Shown here piece by piece: positions 1 through 12,000 of a stretch of DNA of 64,000 nt (its first letter is position 1; every line of letters begins with the position of its first letter). The DNA is from Henricia sp. BOLD:AAB3569. Its lineage: Eukaryota; Echinodermata; Asteroidea; Spinulosida; Echinasteridae. The notes below the pieces were generated by a model. The model searched no databases. It saw only the letters and a program-made list of their open reading frames with translations, and was not told where the DNA came from. The translations under genes and the position numbers were made by a program. The stretch covers positions 1 through 64,000 of the forward strand of contig JBBELK010001241.1 of NCBI GenBank assembly GCA_037783545.1, in the 5' to 3' direction.

Positions 1-33
1 CTGCGCTGCGCTGGTGTACATTTGTACGGCCGT

Positions 34-40
34 TGACTCA
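34..40 (+). promoter_or_regulatory. TGACTCA motif (AP-1/GCN4-type palindrome), once per monomer
   Basis: TGACTCA is the consensus of bZIP factors of the AP-1/GCN4 class. It occurs in nearly every monomer, for example 34-40 and 307-313. It is lost in identifiable subfamilies: TGACTCG (35811 and relatives), TGACTTA (44587, 56961, 57797, 59457, 61660). With over 200 copies it could act as a sink for a DNA-binding protein, but a 7-bp match in a 273-bp unit is not evidence of function. Confidence refers to the motif being present, not to its use. Confidence 0.35.
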
Positions 41-69
41 CCCCAGATTGTGACGGGAATTAGGTCAAA

Positions 70-342
70 GTGTGTCCCAAATGCCGGCAAATTTGGAAAT
101 CAAGGAATTTTCCAACCAACTTCAAATTTTGCATGCTCCAAACTGTATATATTCCGCACTTGTCATGCAAAATTGACAGATTTTCGCTGGGAAATGACGG
201 AGAAATTTCAGAGTTTAGGGAAAACGGAGCTCGGCTACGTGGTTATTCCCCTAACCGTGGCTGTTGGGACACCCTGCGCTGCGCTGGTGTACATTTGTAC
301 GGCCGTTGACTCACCCCAGATTGTGACGGGAATTAGGTCAAA
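70..342 (+). repeat. Reference type A monomer (273 bp)
   Basis: This is the first complete monomer and is representative of type A. Landmarks in order: GCCGGC near the start; an 11-bp inverted repeat at 125-135 and 164-174 around a TATATAT-containing loop; GCATGC at 131-136; GAGCTC at 227-232; the type A diagnostic GCTACGTGG at 234-242; a GGTTA/TAACC inverted repeat at 241-256; TTGGGACAC at 264-272; the GC-rich spot GCGCTGCGCTGG at 276-287; GTACATTTGTAC; the palindrome ACGGCCGT; and TGACTCA at 307-313. By hand count it has 127 G+C of 273 and 13 CpG. The phase is arbitrary, because a tandem repeat has no natural start. GAGCTC (SacI) and GCATGC (SphI) each occur about once per monomer. Confidence 0.95.
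125..174 (+). other. 11-bp perfect inverted repeat (potential stem-loop), present in most monomers
   Basis: AATTTTGCATG (125-135) and CATGCAAAATT (164-174) are exact reverse complements separated by 28 bases that include TATATAT. The pair recurs at the same place in most monomers and could form a hairpin in single-stranded DNA or RNA, or a cruciform. Variants that hit one arm are not matched in the other arm: AATTGTGCATG at 26573-26583, AATGTTGCATG at 28493-28503 and CATGTAAAATT near 22498 each keep the standard partner. This argues against selection for the stem. Smaller overlapping dyads are TGTCA/TGACA (161-178) and GGTTA/TAACC (241-256). Confidence 0.85.
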
Positions 343-353
343 GTGTGTCCCAA
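264..353 (+). other. 9-bp inverted repeat TTGGGACAC / GTGTCCCAA around the GC-rich segment
   Basis: TTGGGACAC (264-272) and GTGTCCCAA (345-353) are exact reverse complements spanning a 90-bp segment. Inside lie the GC-rich spot, GTACATTTGTAC, ACGGCCGT and TGACTCA. The same pair recurs in most monomers. Read the other way round the circle of the monomer, the two arms bound the remaining 183 bp plus arms. It might be a relic of terminal inverted repeats of an ancestral DNA transposon, but no target-site duplication or transposase is visible, so this remains a guess. Confidence 0.6.
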
Positions 354-2799
354 ATGCCGGCAAATTTGGAAATCAAGGAATTTTCCAACCAACTTCAAAT
401 TTTGCATGCTCCAAACTGTATATATTCCGCACTTGTCATGCAAAATTGACAGATTTTCGCTGGGAAATGACGGAGAAATTTCAGAGTTTAGGGAAAACGG
501 AGCTCGGCTACGTGGTTATTCCCCTAACCGTGGCTGTTGGGACACCCTGCGCTGCGCTGGTGTACATTTGTACGGCCGTTGACTCACCCCAGATTGTGAC
601 GGGAATTAGGTCAAAGTGTGTCCCAAATGCCGGCAAATTTGGAAATCAAGGATTTTTCCAACCAACTTCAAATTTTGCATGCTCCAAACTGTATATATTC
701 CGCACTTGTCATGCAATGTTGACAGATTTTCGCTGGGAAATGACGGAGAAATTTCAGAGTTTAGGGAAAACGGAGCTCGGCTACGTGGTTATTCCCCTAA
801 CCGTGGCTGTTGGGACACCCTGCGCTGCGCTGGTGTACATTTGTACGGCCGTTGACTCACCCCAGATTGTGACGGGAATTAGGTCAAAGTGTGTCCCAAA
901 TGCCGGCAAATTTGGAAATCAAGGAATTTTCCAACCAACTTCAAATTTTGCATGCTCCAAACTGTATATATTCCGCACTTGTCATGCAAAATTGACAGAT
1001 TTTCGCTGGGAAATGACGGAGAAATTTCAGAGTTTAGGGAAAACGGAGCTCGGCTACGTGGTTATTTCCCTAACCGTGGCTGTTGGGACACCCTGCGCTG
1101 CGCTGGTGTACATTTGTACGGCCGTTGACTCACCCCAGATTGTGACGGGAATTAGGTCAAAGTGTGTCCCAAATGCCGGCAAATTTGGAAATCAAGGAAT
1201 TTTCCAACCAACTTCAAATTTTGCATGCTCAAAACTGTATATATTCCGCACTTGTCATGCAAAATTGACAGATTTTCGCTGGGAAATGACGGATAAATTT
1301 CAGAGTTTAGGGAAAACGGAGCTCGGCTACGTGGTTATTCCCCTAACCGTGGCTGTTAGGACACCCTGCACTGCGCTGGTGTACATTTGTACGGCCGTTG
1401 ACTCACCCCAGATTGTGACGGGAATTAGGTCAAAGTGTGTCCCAAATGCCGGCAAATTTGGAAATCAAGGAATTTTCCAACCAACTTCAAATTTTGCATG
1501 CTCCAAACTGTATATATTCCGCACTTGTCATGCAAAATTGACAGATTTTCGCTGGGAAATGACGGAGAAATTTCAGAGTTTAGGGAAAACGGAGCTCGGC
1601 TACGTGGTTATTCCCCTAACCGTGGCTGTTGGGACACCCTGCGCTGCGCTGGTGTACATTTGTACGGCCGTTGACTCACCCCAGATTGTGACGGGAATTA
1701 GGTCAAAGAGTGTCCCAAATGCCGGCAAATTTGGAAATCAAGGAATTTTCCAACCAACTTCAAATTTTGCATGCTCCAAACTGTATATATTCCGCACTTG
1801 TCATGCAAAATTGACAGATTTTCGCTGGGAAATGACGGAGAAATTTCAGAGTTTAGGGAAAACGGAGCTCGGCTACGTGGTTATTCCCCTAACCGTGGCT
1901 GTTGGGACACCCTGCGCTGCGCTGGTGTACATTTGTACGGCCGTTGACTCACCCCAGATTGTGACGGGAATTAGGTCAAAGTGTGTCCCAAATGCCGGCA
2001 AATTTGGAAATCAAGGAATTTTCCAACCAACTTCAAATTTTGCATGCTCAAAACTGTATATATTCCGCACTTGTCATGCAAAATTGACAGATTTTCGCTG
2101 GGAAATGACGGAGAAATTTCAGAGTTTAGGGAAAACGGAGCTCGGCTACGTGGTTATTCCCCTAACCGTGGCTGTTGGGACACCCTGCGCTGCGCTGGTG
2201 TACATTTGTACGGCCGTTGACTCACCCCAGATTGTGACGGGAATTAGGTCAAAGTGTGTCCCAAATGCCGGCAAATTTGGAAATCAAGGAATTTTCCAAC
2301 CAACTTCAAATTTTGCATGCTCCAAACTGTATATATTCCGCACTTGTCATGCAAAATTGACAGATTTTCGCTGGGAAATGACGGAGAAATTTCAGAGTTT
2401 AGGGAAAACGGAGCTCGGCTACGTGGTTATTCCCCTAACCGTGGCTGTTGGGACACCCTGCGCTGCGCTGGTGTACATTTGTACGGCCGTTGACTCACCC
2501 CAGATTGTGACGGGAATTAGGTCAAAGTGTGTCCCAAATGCCGGCAAATTTGGAAATCAAGGAATTTTCCAACCAACTTCAAATTTTGCATGCTCCAAAC
2601 TGTATATATTCCGCACTTGTCATGCAAAATTGACAGATTTTCGCTGGGAAATGACGGAGAAATTTCAGAGTTTAGGGAAAACGGAGCTCGGCTACGTGGT
2701 TATTCCCCTAACCGTGGCTGTTGGGACACCCTGCGCTGCGCTGGTGTACATTTGTACGGCCGTTGACTCACCCCAGATTGTGACGGGAATTAGGTCAAA

Positions 2800-5700
2800 G
2801 TGTGTCCCAAATGCCGGCAAATTTGGAAATCAAGGAATTTTCCAACCAACTTCAAATTTTGCATGCTCCAAACTGTATATATTCCGCACTTGTCATGCAA
2901 AATTGACAGATTTTCGCTGGGAAATGACGGAGAAATTTCAGAGTTTAGGGAAAACGGAGTCGGCTACGTGGTTATTCCCCTAACCGTGGCTGTTGGGACA
3001 CCCTGCGCTGCGCTGGTGTACATTTGTACGGCCGTTGACTCACCCCAGACTGTGACGGGAATTAGGTCAAAGTGTGTCCCAAATGCCGCAAATTTGGAAA
3101 TCAAGGAATTTTCCAACCAACTTCAAATTTTGCATGCTCCAAACTGTATATACTCCGCACTTGTCATGCAAAATTGACAGATTTTCGCTGGGAAATGACG
3201 GAGAAATTTCAGAGTTTAGGGAAAACGGAGCTCGGCTACGTGGTTATTCCCCTAACCGTGGCTGTTGGGACACCCTGCGCTGCGCTGGTGTACATTTGTA
3301 CGGCCGTTGACTCACCCCAGATTGTGACGGGAATTAGGTCAAAGTGTGTCCCAAATGCCGGCAAATTTGGAAATCAAGGAATTTTCCAACCAACTTCAAA
3401 TTTTGCATGCTCCAAACTGTATATATTCCGCACTTGTCATGCAAAATTGACAGATTTTCGCTGGGAAATGACGGAGAAATTTCAGAGTTTAGGGAAAACG
3501 GAGCTCGGCTACGTGGTTATTCCCTAACCGTGGCTGTTGGACACCCTGCGCTGCGCTGGTGTACATTTGTACGGCCGTTGACTCACCCCAGATGTGACGG
3601 GAATTAGGTCAAAGTGTGTCCCAAATGCCGGCAAATTTGGAAATCAAGGAATTTTCCAACCAACTTCAAATTTTGCATGCTCCAAACTGTATATATCCGC
3701 ACTTGTCATGCAAAATTGACAGATTTTCGCTGGAAATGACGGAGAAATTTCAGAGTTTAGGGAAAACGGAGCTCGGCTACGTGGTTATTCCCCTAACCGT
3801 GGCTGTTGGACACCCTGCGCTGCGCTGGTGTACATTTGTACGGCCGTTGACTCACCCCAGATTGTGACGGGAATTAGGTCAAAGTGTGTCCCAAATGCCG
3901 GCAAATTTGGAAATCAAGGAATTTTCCAACCAACTTCAAATTTTGCATGCTCCAAACTGTATATATTCCGCACTTGTCATGCAAAATTGACAGATTTTCG
4001 CTGGGAAATGACGGAGAAATTTCAGAGTTTAGGGAAAACGGAGCTCGGCTGCGTGGTTATTCCCCTAACCGTGGCTGTTGGGACACCCTGCGCTGCGCGC
4101 TGGTGTACATTTGTACGGCCGTTGACTCACCCCAGATTGTGACGGGAATTAGGTCAAAGTGTGTCCCAAATGCCGGCAAATTTGGAAATCAAGGAATTTT
4201 CCAACCAACTTCAAATTTTGCATGCTCCAAACTGTATATATTCCGCACTTGTCATGCAAAATTGACAGATTTTCGCTGGGAAATGACGGAGAAATTTCAG
4301 AGTTTAGGGAAAACGGAGCTCGGCTACGTGGTTATTCCCTAACCGTGGCTGTTGGGACACCCTGCGCTGCGCTGGTGTACATTTGTACGGCCGTTGACTC
4401 ACCCCAGATTGTGACGGGAATTAGGTCAAAGTGTGTCCCAAATGCGGCAAATTTGGAAATCAAGGAATTTTCCAACCAACTTCAAATTTTGCATGCTCCA
4501 AACTGTATATATTCCGCACTTGTCATGCAAAATTGACAGATTTTCGCTGGGAAATGACGGAGAAATTTCAGAGTTTAGGGAAAACGGAGCTCGGCTACGT
4601 GGTTATTCCCCTAACCGTGGCTGTTGGGACACCCTGCGCTGCGCTGGTGTACATTTGTACGGCCGTTGACTCACCCCAGATTGTGACGGGAATTAGGTCA
4701 AAGTGTGTCCCAAATGCCGGCAAATTTGGAAATCAAGGAATTTTCCAACCAACTTCAAATTTTGCATGCTCCAAACTGTATATATTCCGCACTTGTCATG
4801 CAAAATTGACAGATTTTCGCTGGGAAATGACGGAGAAATTTCAGAGTTTAGGGAAAACGGAGCTCGGCTGCGTGGTTATTCCCCTAACCGTGGCTGTTGG
4901 GACACCCTGCGCTGCCGCGCTGGTGTACATTTGTACGGCCGTTGACTCACCCCAGATTGTGACGGGAATTAGGTCAAAGTGTGTCCCAAATGCCGGCAAA
5001 TTTGGAAATCAAGGAATTTTCCAACCAACTTCAAATTTTGCATGCTCCAAACTGTATATATTCCGCACTTGTCATGCAAAATTGACAGATTTTCGCTGGG
5101 AAATGACGGAGAAATTTCAGAGTTTAGGAAAACGGAGCTCGGCTGCGTGGTTATTCCCTAACCGTGGCTGTTGGGACACCCTGCGCTGCGCTGGTGTACA
5201 TTTGTACGGCCGTTGACTCACCCCAGATTGTGACGGGAATTAGGTCAAAGTGTGTCCCAAATGCCGGCAAATTTGGAAATCAAGGAATTTTCCAACCAAC
5301 TTCAAATTTTGCATGCTCCAAACTGTATATATCCGCACTTGTCATGCAAAATTGACAGATTTTCGCTGGAAATGACGGAGAAATTTCAGAGTTTAGGGAA
5401 AACGGAGCTCGGCTGACGTGGTTATTCCCCTAACCGTGGCTGTTGGGACACCCTGCGCCGCGCTGGTGTACATTTGTACGGCCGTTGACTCACCCCAGAT
5501 TGTGACGGGAATTAGGTCAAAGTGTGTCCCAAATGCCGGCAAATTTGGAAATCAAGGAATTTTTCCAACCAACTTCAAATTTTGCATGCTCCAAACTGTA
5601 TATATTCCGCACTTGTCATGCAAAATTGACAGATTTTCGCTGGGAAATGACGGAGAAATTTCAGAGTTTAGGGAAAACGGAGCTCGCTGCGTGGTTATTC

Positions 5701-8700
5701 CCCTAACCGTGGCTGTTGGGACACCCTGCGCCCGCGCTGGTGTACATTTGTACGGCCGTTGACTCACCCCAGATTGTGACGGGAATTAGGTCAAAGTGTG
5801 TCCCAAATGCCGGCAAATTTGGAAATCAAGGAATTTTCCAACCAACTTCAAATTTTGCATGCTCCAAACTGTATATATTCCGCACTTGTCATGCAAAATT
5901 GACAGATTTTCGCTGGGAAATGACGGAGAAATTTCAGAGTTTAGGGAAAACGGAGCTCGGCTGCGTGGTTATTCCCCTAACCGTGGCTGTTGGGACACCC
6001 TGCGCTGCGCTGGTGTACATTTGTACGGCCGTTGACTCACCCAGATTGTACGGGAATTAGGTCAAAGTGTGTCCCAAATGCCGGCAAATTTGGAAATCAA
6101 AGAATTTTCCAACCAACTTCAAATTTGGCATGCTCCAAACTGTATATATTCCGCACTTGTCATGCACAATTGACAGATTTTCGCTGGGAAATGACGGAGA
6201 AATTTCAGAGTTTAGGGAAAACGGAGCTCGGCTACGTGGTTATTCCCCTAACCGTGGCTGTTGGGACACCCTGCGCTGCGCTGGTGTACATTTGTACGGC
6301 CGTTGACTCACCCCAGATTGTGACGGGAATTAGGTCAAAGTGTGTCCCAAATGCCGGCAAATTTGGAAATCAAGGAATTTTCCAACCAACTTCAAATTTT
6401 GCATGCTCCAAACTGTATATATTCCGCACTTGTCATGCAAAATTGACAGATTTTCGCTGGGAAATGACGGAGAAATTTCAGAGTTTAGGGAAACGGAGCT
6501 CGGCTGCGTGGTTATTCCCTAACCGTGGCTGTTGGGACACCCTGCGCATGCGCGCGCTGGTGTACATTTGTACGGCCGTTGACTCACCCCAGATTGTGAC
6601 GGGAATTAGGTCAAAGTGTGTCCCAAATGCCGGCAAATTTGGAAATCAAGGAATTTTCCAACCAACTTCAAATTTTGCATGCTCCAAACTGTATATATTC
6701 CGCACTTGTCATGCAAAATTGACAGATTTTCGCTGGGAAATGACGGAGAAATTTCAGAGTTTAGGAAAACGGAGCTCGGCTAGCGTGGTTATTCCTCTAA
6801 CCGTGGCTGTTGGGACACCTGCGCGCGCTGGTGTACATTTGTACGCCGTTGACTCACCCCAGATTGTGACGGGAATTAGGTCAAAGTGTGTCCCAAATGC
6901 CGGCAAATTTGGAAATCAAGGAATTTTCCAACCAACTTCAAATTTTGCATGCTCCAAACTGTATATATTCCGCACTTGTCATGCAAAATTGACAGATTTT
7001 CGCTGGGAAATGACGGAGAAATGTCAGAGTTTAGGGAAAACGGAGCTCGGCTGCGTGGTTATTCCCCTAACCGTGGCTGTTGGGACACCCTGCGCCGCGC
7101 TGGTGTACATTTGTACGGCCGTTGACTCACTCCAGATTGAGACGGGAATTAGGTCAAAGTGTATCCCAAATGCCGGCAAATTTGGAAATCAAGGAATTTT
7201 CCAACCAACTTCAAATTTTGCATGCTCCAAACTGTATAAATTCCGCACTTGTCATGCAAAATTGACAGATTTTCGCTTGGAAATGACGGAGAAATTTCAG
7301 AGTTTAGGGAAAACGGAGCTCGGCTGCGTGGTTATTCCCCTAACCGTGGCTGTTGGGACACCCTGCGCCGCGCTGGTGTACATTTGTACGGCCATTGACT
7401 CACCCCAGATTGTGACGGGAATTAGGTCAAAGTGTGTCCCAAATGCCGGCAAATTTGGAAATCAAGGAATTTTCCAACCAACTTCAAATTTTGCATGCTC
7501 CAAACTGTATATATTCCGCACTTGTCATGCAAAATTGACAGATTTTCGCTGGGAAATGACGGAGAAATTTCAGAGTTTAGGGAAAACGGAGATCGGCTGC
7601 GTGGTTATTCCCCTAACCGTGGCTGTTGGGACACCCTGCGCATGCGCGCTGGTGTACATTTGTACGGCCGTTGACTCACCCCAGATTGTGACGGGAATTA
7701 GGTCAAAGTGTGTCCCAAATGCCGGCAAATTTGGAAATCGAGGAATTTGTTCAACCAACTTCAAATTTTGCATGCTCCAAACTGTATATATTCCGCACTT
7801 GTCATGCAAAATTGACAGATTTTCGCTGGGAAATGACGGAGAAATGTCAGAGTTTAGGGAAAACGGAGCTCGGCTGCGTGGTTATTCCCTAACCGTGGCT
7901 GTTGGGACACCCTGCGCCGCGCTGGTGTACATTTGTACGGCCGTTGACTCACCCCAGATTGTGACGGGAATTAGGTCAAAGTGTATCCCAAATGCCGGCA
8001 AATTTGGAAATCAAGGAATTTTCCAACCAACTTCAAATTTTGCATGCTCCAAACTGTATATATTCCGCACTTGTCATGCAAAATTGACAGATTTTCGCTG
8101 GGAAATGACGGAGAAATTTAGAGTTTAGGGAAAACGGAGCTCGGCTGCGTGGTTATTCCCCTAACCGTGGCTGTTGGGACACCCTGCGCCTGCGCTGGTG
8201 TACATTTGTACGGCCGTTGACTCACCCCAGATTGTGACGGGAATTAGGTCAAAGTGTGTCCCAAATGCCGGCAAATTTGGAAATCAAGGAATTTTCCAAC
8301 CAACTTCAAATTTTGCATGCTCCAAACTGTATATATTCCGCACTTGTCAAGCAAAATTGACAGATTTTCGCTGGGAAATGACGGAGAAATTTCAGAGTTT
8401 AGGGAAAACGGAGCTCGGCTACGTGGTTATTCCCCTAACCGTGGCTGTTGGGACACCCTGCGCTGCGCTGGGTGTACATTTGTACGGCCGTTGACTCACC
8501 CCAGATTGTGACGGGAATTAGGTCAAAGTGTGTCCCAAATGCCGGCAAATTTGAAATCAAGGAATTTTCAACCAACTTCAAATTTGCATGCTCCAAACTG
8601 TATATATTCCGCACTTGTCATGCAAAATTGACAGATTTTCGCTGGGAAATGACGGAGAAATTTCAGAGTTTAGGGAAAACGGAGCTCGGCTGCGTGGTTA

Positions 8701-9075
8701 TTCCCCTAACCGTGGCTGTTGGGACACCCTGGCCGCAGCGCGCGCTGGTGTACATTTGTACGGCCGTTGACTCACCCCAGATTGTGACGGGAATTAGGTC
8801 AAAGTGTGTCCCAAATGCCGGCAAATTTGGAAATCAAGGAATTTTCCAACCAACTTCAAATTTTGCATGCTCCAAACTGTATATATTCCGCACTTGTCAT
8901 GCAAAATTGACAGATTTTCGCTGGGAAATGACGGAGAAATTTCAGAGTTTAGGGAAAACGGAGCTCGGCTGCGTGGTTATTCCCTAACCTGTGGCTGTTG
9001 GGACACCCTGCGCCGCGCTGGTGTACATTTGTACGGCCGTTGACTCACCCAGATTGTGACGGGAATTAGGTCAAA
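2800..9075 (+). repeat. Block 2: mixed A/B monomers with many indels
   Basis: Anchors: 2800, 3072, 3344, 3614, 3884, 4159, 4431, 4703, 4979, 5250, 5522, 5796, 6067, 6340, 6616, 6886, 7159, 7432, 7708, 7981, 8254, 8528, 8804. Intervals range from 270 to 276 bp. Type A and type B diagnostics alternate. The GC-rich spot takes many forms here, for example at about 4086, 4908, 5727, 6540, 6817, 7637, 8184 and 8729. The pair ACTCACTCCAGATTGAGAC (from 7127) and GAATTTGTTCAACC (from about 7742) recurs at 23.46-23.81 kb and 25.66-26.01 kb, linking this block to the transition block. Confidence 0.93.
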
Positions 9076-12000
9076 GTGTGTCCCAAATGCCGGCAAATTT
9101 GGAAATCAAGGAATTTTCCAACCAACTTCAAATTTTGCATGCTCCAAACTGTATATATTCCGCACTTGTCATGCAAAATTGACAGATTTTCGCTGGGAAA
9201 TGACGGAGAAATTTCAGAGTTTAGGGAAAACGGAGCTCGGCTACGTGGTTATTCCCCTAACCGTGGCTGTTGGGACACCCTGCGCTGCGCTGGTGTACAT
9301 TTGTACGGCCGTTGACTCACCCCAGATTGTGACGGGAATTAGGTCAAAGTGTGTCCCAAATGCCGGCAAATTTGGAAATCAAGGAATTTTCCAACCAACT
9401 TCAAATTTTGCATGCTCCAAACTGTATATATTCCGCACTTGTCATGCAAAATTGACAGATTTTCGCTGGGAAATGACGGAGAAATTTCAGAGTTTAGGGA
9501 AAACGGAGCTCGGCTACGTGGTTATTCCCCTAACCGTGGCTGTTGGGACACCCTGCGCTGCGCTGGTGTACATTTGTACGGCCGTTGACTCACCCCAGAT
9601 TGTGACGGGAATTAGGTCAAAGTGTGTCCCAAATGCCGGCAAATTTGGAAATCAAGGAATTTTCCAACCAACTTCAAATTTTGCATGCTCCAAACTGTAT
9701 ATATTCCGCACTTGTCATGCAAAATTGACAGATTTTCGCTGGGAAATGACGGAGAAATTTCAGAGTTTAGGGAAAACGGAGCTCGGCTACGTGGTTATTC
9801 CCTAACCGTGGCTGTTGGGACACCCTGCGCTGCGCTGGTGTACATTTGTACGGCCGTTGACTCACCCCAGATTGTGACGGGAATTAGGTCAAAGTGTGTC
9901 CCAAATGCCGGCAAATTTGGAAATCAAGGAATTTTCAACCAACTTCAAATTTTGCATGCTCCAAACTGTATATATTCCGCACTTGTCATGCAAAATTGAC
10001 AGATTTTCGCTGGGAAATGACGGAGAAATTTCAGAGTTTAGGGAAAACGGAGCTCGGCTACGTGGTTATTCCCCACCGTGGCTGTTGGACACCCTGCGCT
10101 GCGCTGGTGTACATTTGTACGGCCGTTGACTCACCCCAGATTGTGACGGGAATTAGGTCAAAGTGTGTCCAAATGCCGGCAAATTTGGAAATCAAGGAAT
10201 TTTCCAACCAACTTCAAATTTGCATGCTCCAAACTGTATATATTCCGCACTTGTCATGCAAAATTGACAGATTTTCGCTGGGAAATGACGGAGAAATTTC
10301 AGAGTTTAGGGAAAACGGAGCTCGGCTACGTGGTTATTCCCTAACCGTGGCTGTTGGGACACCCTGCGCTGCGCTGGTGTACATTTGTACGGCCGTTGAC
10401 TCACCCCAGATTGTGACGGGAATTAGGTCAAAGTGTGTCCCAAATGCCGGCAAATTTGGAAATCAAGGAATTTTCCAACCAACTTCAAATTTTGCATGCT
10501 CCAAACTGTATATATTCCGCACTTGTCATGCAAAATTGACAGATTTTCGCTGGGAAATGACGGAGAAATTTCAGAGTTTAGGGAAAACGGAGCTCGGCTA
10601 CGTGGTTATTCCCCTAACCGTGGCTGTTGGGACACCCTGCGCTGCGCTGGTGTACATTTGTACGGCCGTTGACTCACCCCAGATTGTGACGGGAATTAGG
10701 TCAAAGTGTGTCCCAAATGCCGGCAAATTTGGAAATCAAGGAATTTTCAACCAACTTCAAATTTTGCATGCTCCAAACTGTATATATTCCGCACTTGTCA
10801 TGCAAAATTGACAGATTTTCGCTGGGAAATGACGGAGAAATTTCAGAGTTTAGGGAAAACGGAGCTCGGCTACGTGGTTATTCCCTAACCGTGGCTGTTG
10901 GGACACCCTGCGCTGCGCTGGTGTACATTTGTACGGCCGTTGACTCACCCCAGATTGTGACGGGAATTAGGTCAAAGTGTGTCCCAAATGCCGGCAAATT
11001 TGGAAATCAAGGAATTTTCCAACCAACTTCAAATTTTGCATGCTCCAAACTGTATATATTCCGCACTTGTCATGCAAAATTGACAGATTTTCGCTGGGAA
11101 ATGACGGAGAAATTTCAGAGTTTAGGGAAAACGGAGCTCGGCTACGTGGTTATTCCCTAACCGTGGCTGTTGGGACACCCTGCGCTGCGCTGGTGTACAT
11201 TTGTACGGCCGTTGACTCACCCCAGATTGTGACGGGAATTAGGTCAAAGTGTGTCCCAAATGCCGGCAAATTTGGAAATCAAGGAATTTTCCAACCAACT
11301 TCAAATTTTGCATGCTCCAAACTGTATATATTCCGCACTTGTCATGCAAAATTGACAGATTTTCGCTGGAAATGACGGAGAAATTTCAGAGTTTAGGGAA
11401 AACGGAGCTCGGCTACGTGGTTATTCCCAACCGTGGCTGTTGGGACACCTGCGCTGCGCTGGTGTACATTTGTACGGCCGTTGACTCACCCCAGATTGTG
11501 ACGGGAATTAGGTCAAAGTGTGTCCCAAATGCCGGCAAATTTGGAAATCAAGGAATTTTCCAACCAACTTCAAATTTTGCATGCTCCAAACTGTATATAT
11601 TCCGCACTTGTCATGCAAAATTGACAGATTTTCGCTGGGAAATGACGGAGAAATTTCAGAGTTTAGGGAAAACGGAGCTCGGCTACGTGGTTATTCCCCT
11701 AACCGTGGCTGTTGGGACACCCTGCGCTGCGCTGGTGTACATTTGTACGGCCGTTGACTCACCCCAGATTGTGACGGGAATTAGGTCAAAGTGTGTCCCA
11801 AATGCCGGCAAATTTGGAAATCAAGGAATTTTCCAACCAACTTCAAATTTTGCATGCTCCAAACTGTATATATTCCGCACTTGTCATGCAAAATTGACAG
11901 ATTTTCGCTGGGAAATGACGGAGAAATTTCAGAGTTTAGGGAAAACGGAGCTCGGCTACGTGGTTATTCCCCTAACCGTGGCTGTTGGGACACCCTGCGC

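Larger units (their letters stand above)
1..2799 (+). repeat. Block 1: clean type A monomers
   Basis: Anchors lie at 70, 343, 616, 889, 1162, 1435, 1708, 1981, 2254 and 2527, every interval exactly 273 bp. Only scattered substitutions are seen. Examples are GGATTTTTCC and CATGCAATG in the 616 monomer, ATTTCCC in 889, GGATAAAT and TTAGGACAC in 1162, CAAAGAGTG in 1708, and TGCTCAAAAC in 1162 and 1981. Because 273 is divisible by three and one frame has no stop, this block gives a continuous open frame of about 3 kb that I do not regard as coding. Confidence 0.95.

Noticed and set aside
147..154. TATA-box promoter in each monomer
   Set aside because: TGTATATATTCC is present, but no initiator, coding sequence or terminator is arranged around it. 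A/T-rich 8-mers are expected in a 273-bp unit.
184..205. CENP-B box
   Set aside because: TTCGCTGGGAAATGACGG begins like the box (TTCG, four bases) but the required A and CGGG are not at the right spacing. It does not meet the consensus.
214..220. Plant-type telomere repeat TTTAGGG
   Set aside because: It occurs singly once per monomer (AGTTTAGGGAAAAC), never in tandem, and many 7-mers would be matched by chance.
70..309. A 79-codon frame starting with GTG repeated in nearly every monomer, in a second forward frame
   Set aside because: It is the shadow of the same repeat in another frame, ending once per monomer at the TGA of GTTGACTCA. Hundreds of near-identical copies with no gene context are not evidence of a gene.
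5552..5767. Reverse-strand frames of 60-108 codons, as here, recurring in the array
   Set aside because: They appear where small indels shift frames or a monomer variant supplies a start. The peptides are complements of the satellite and resemble no family I know.
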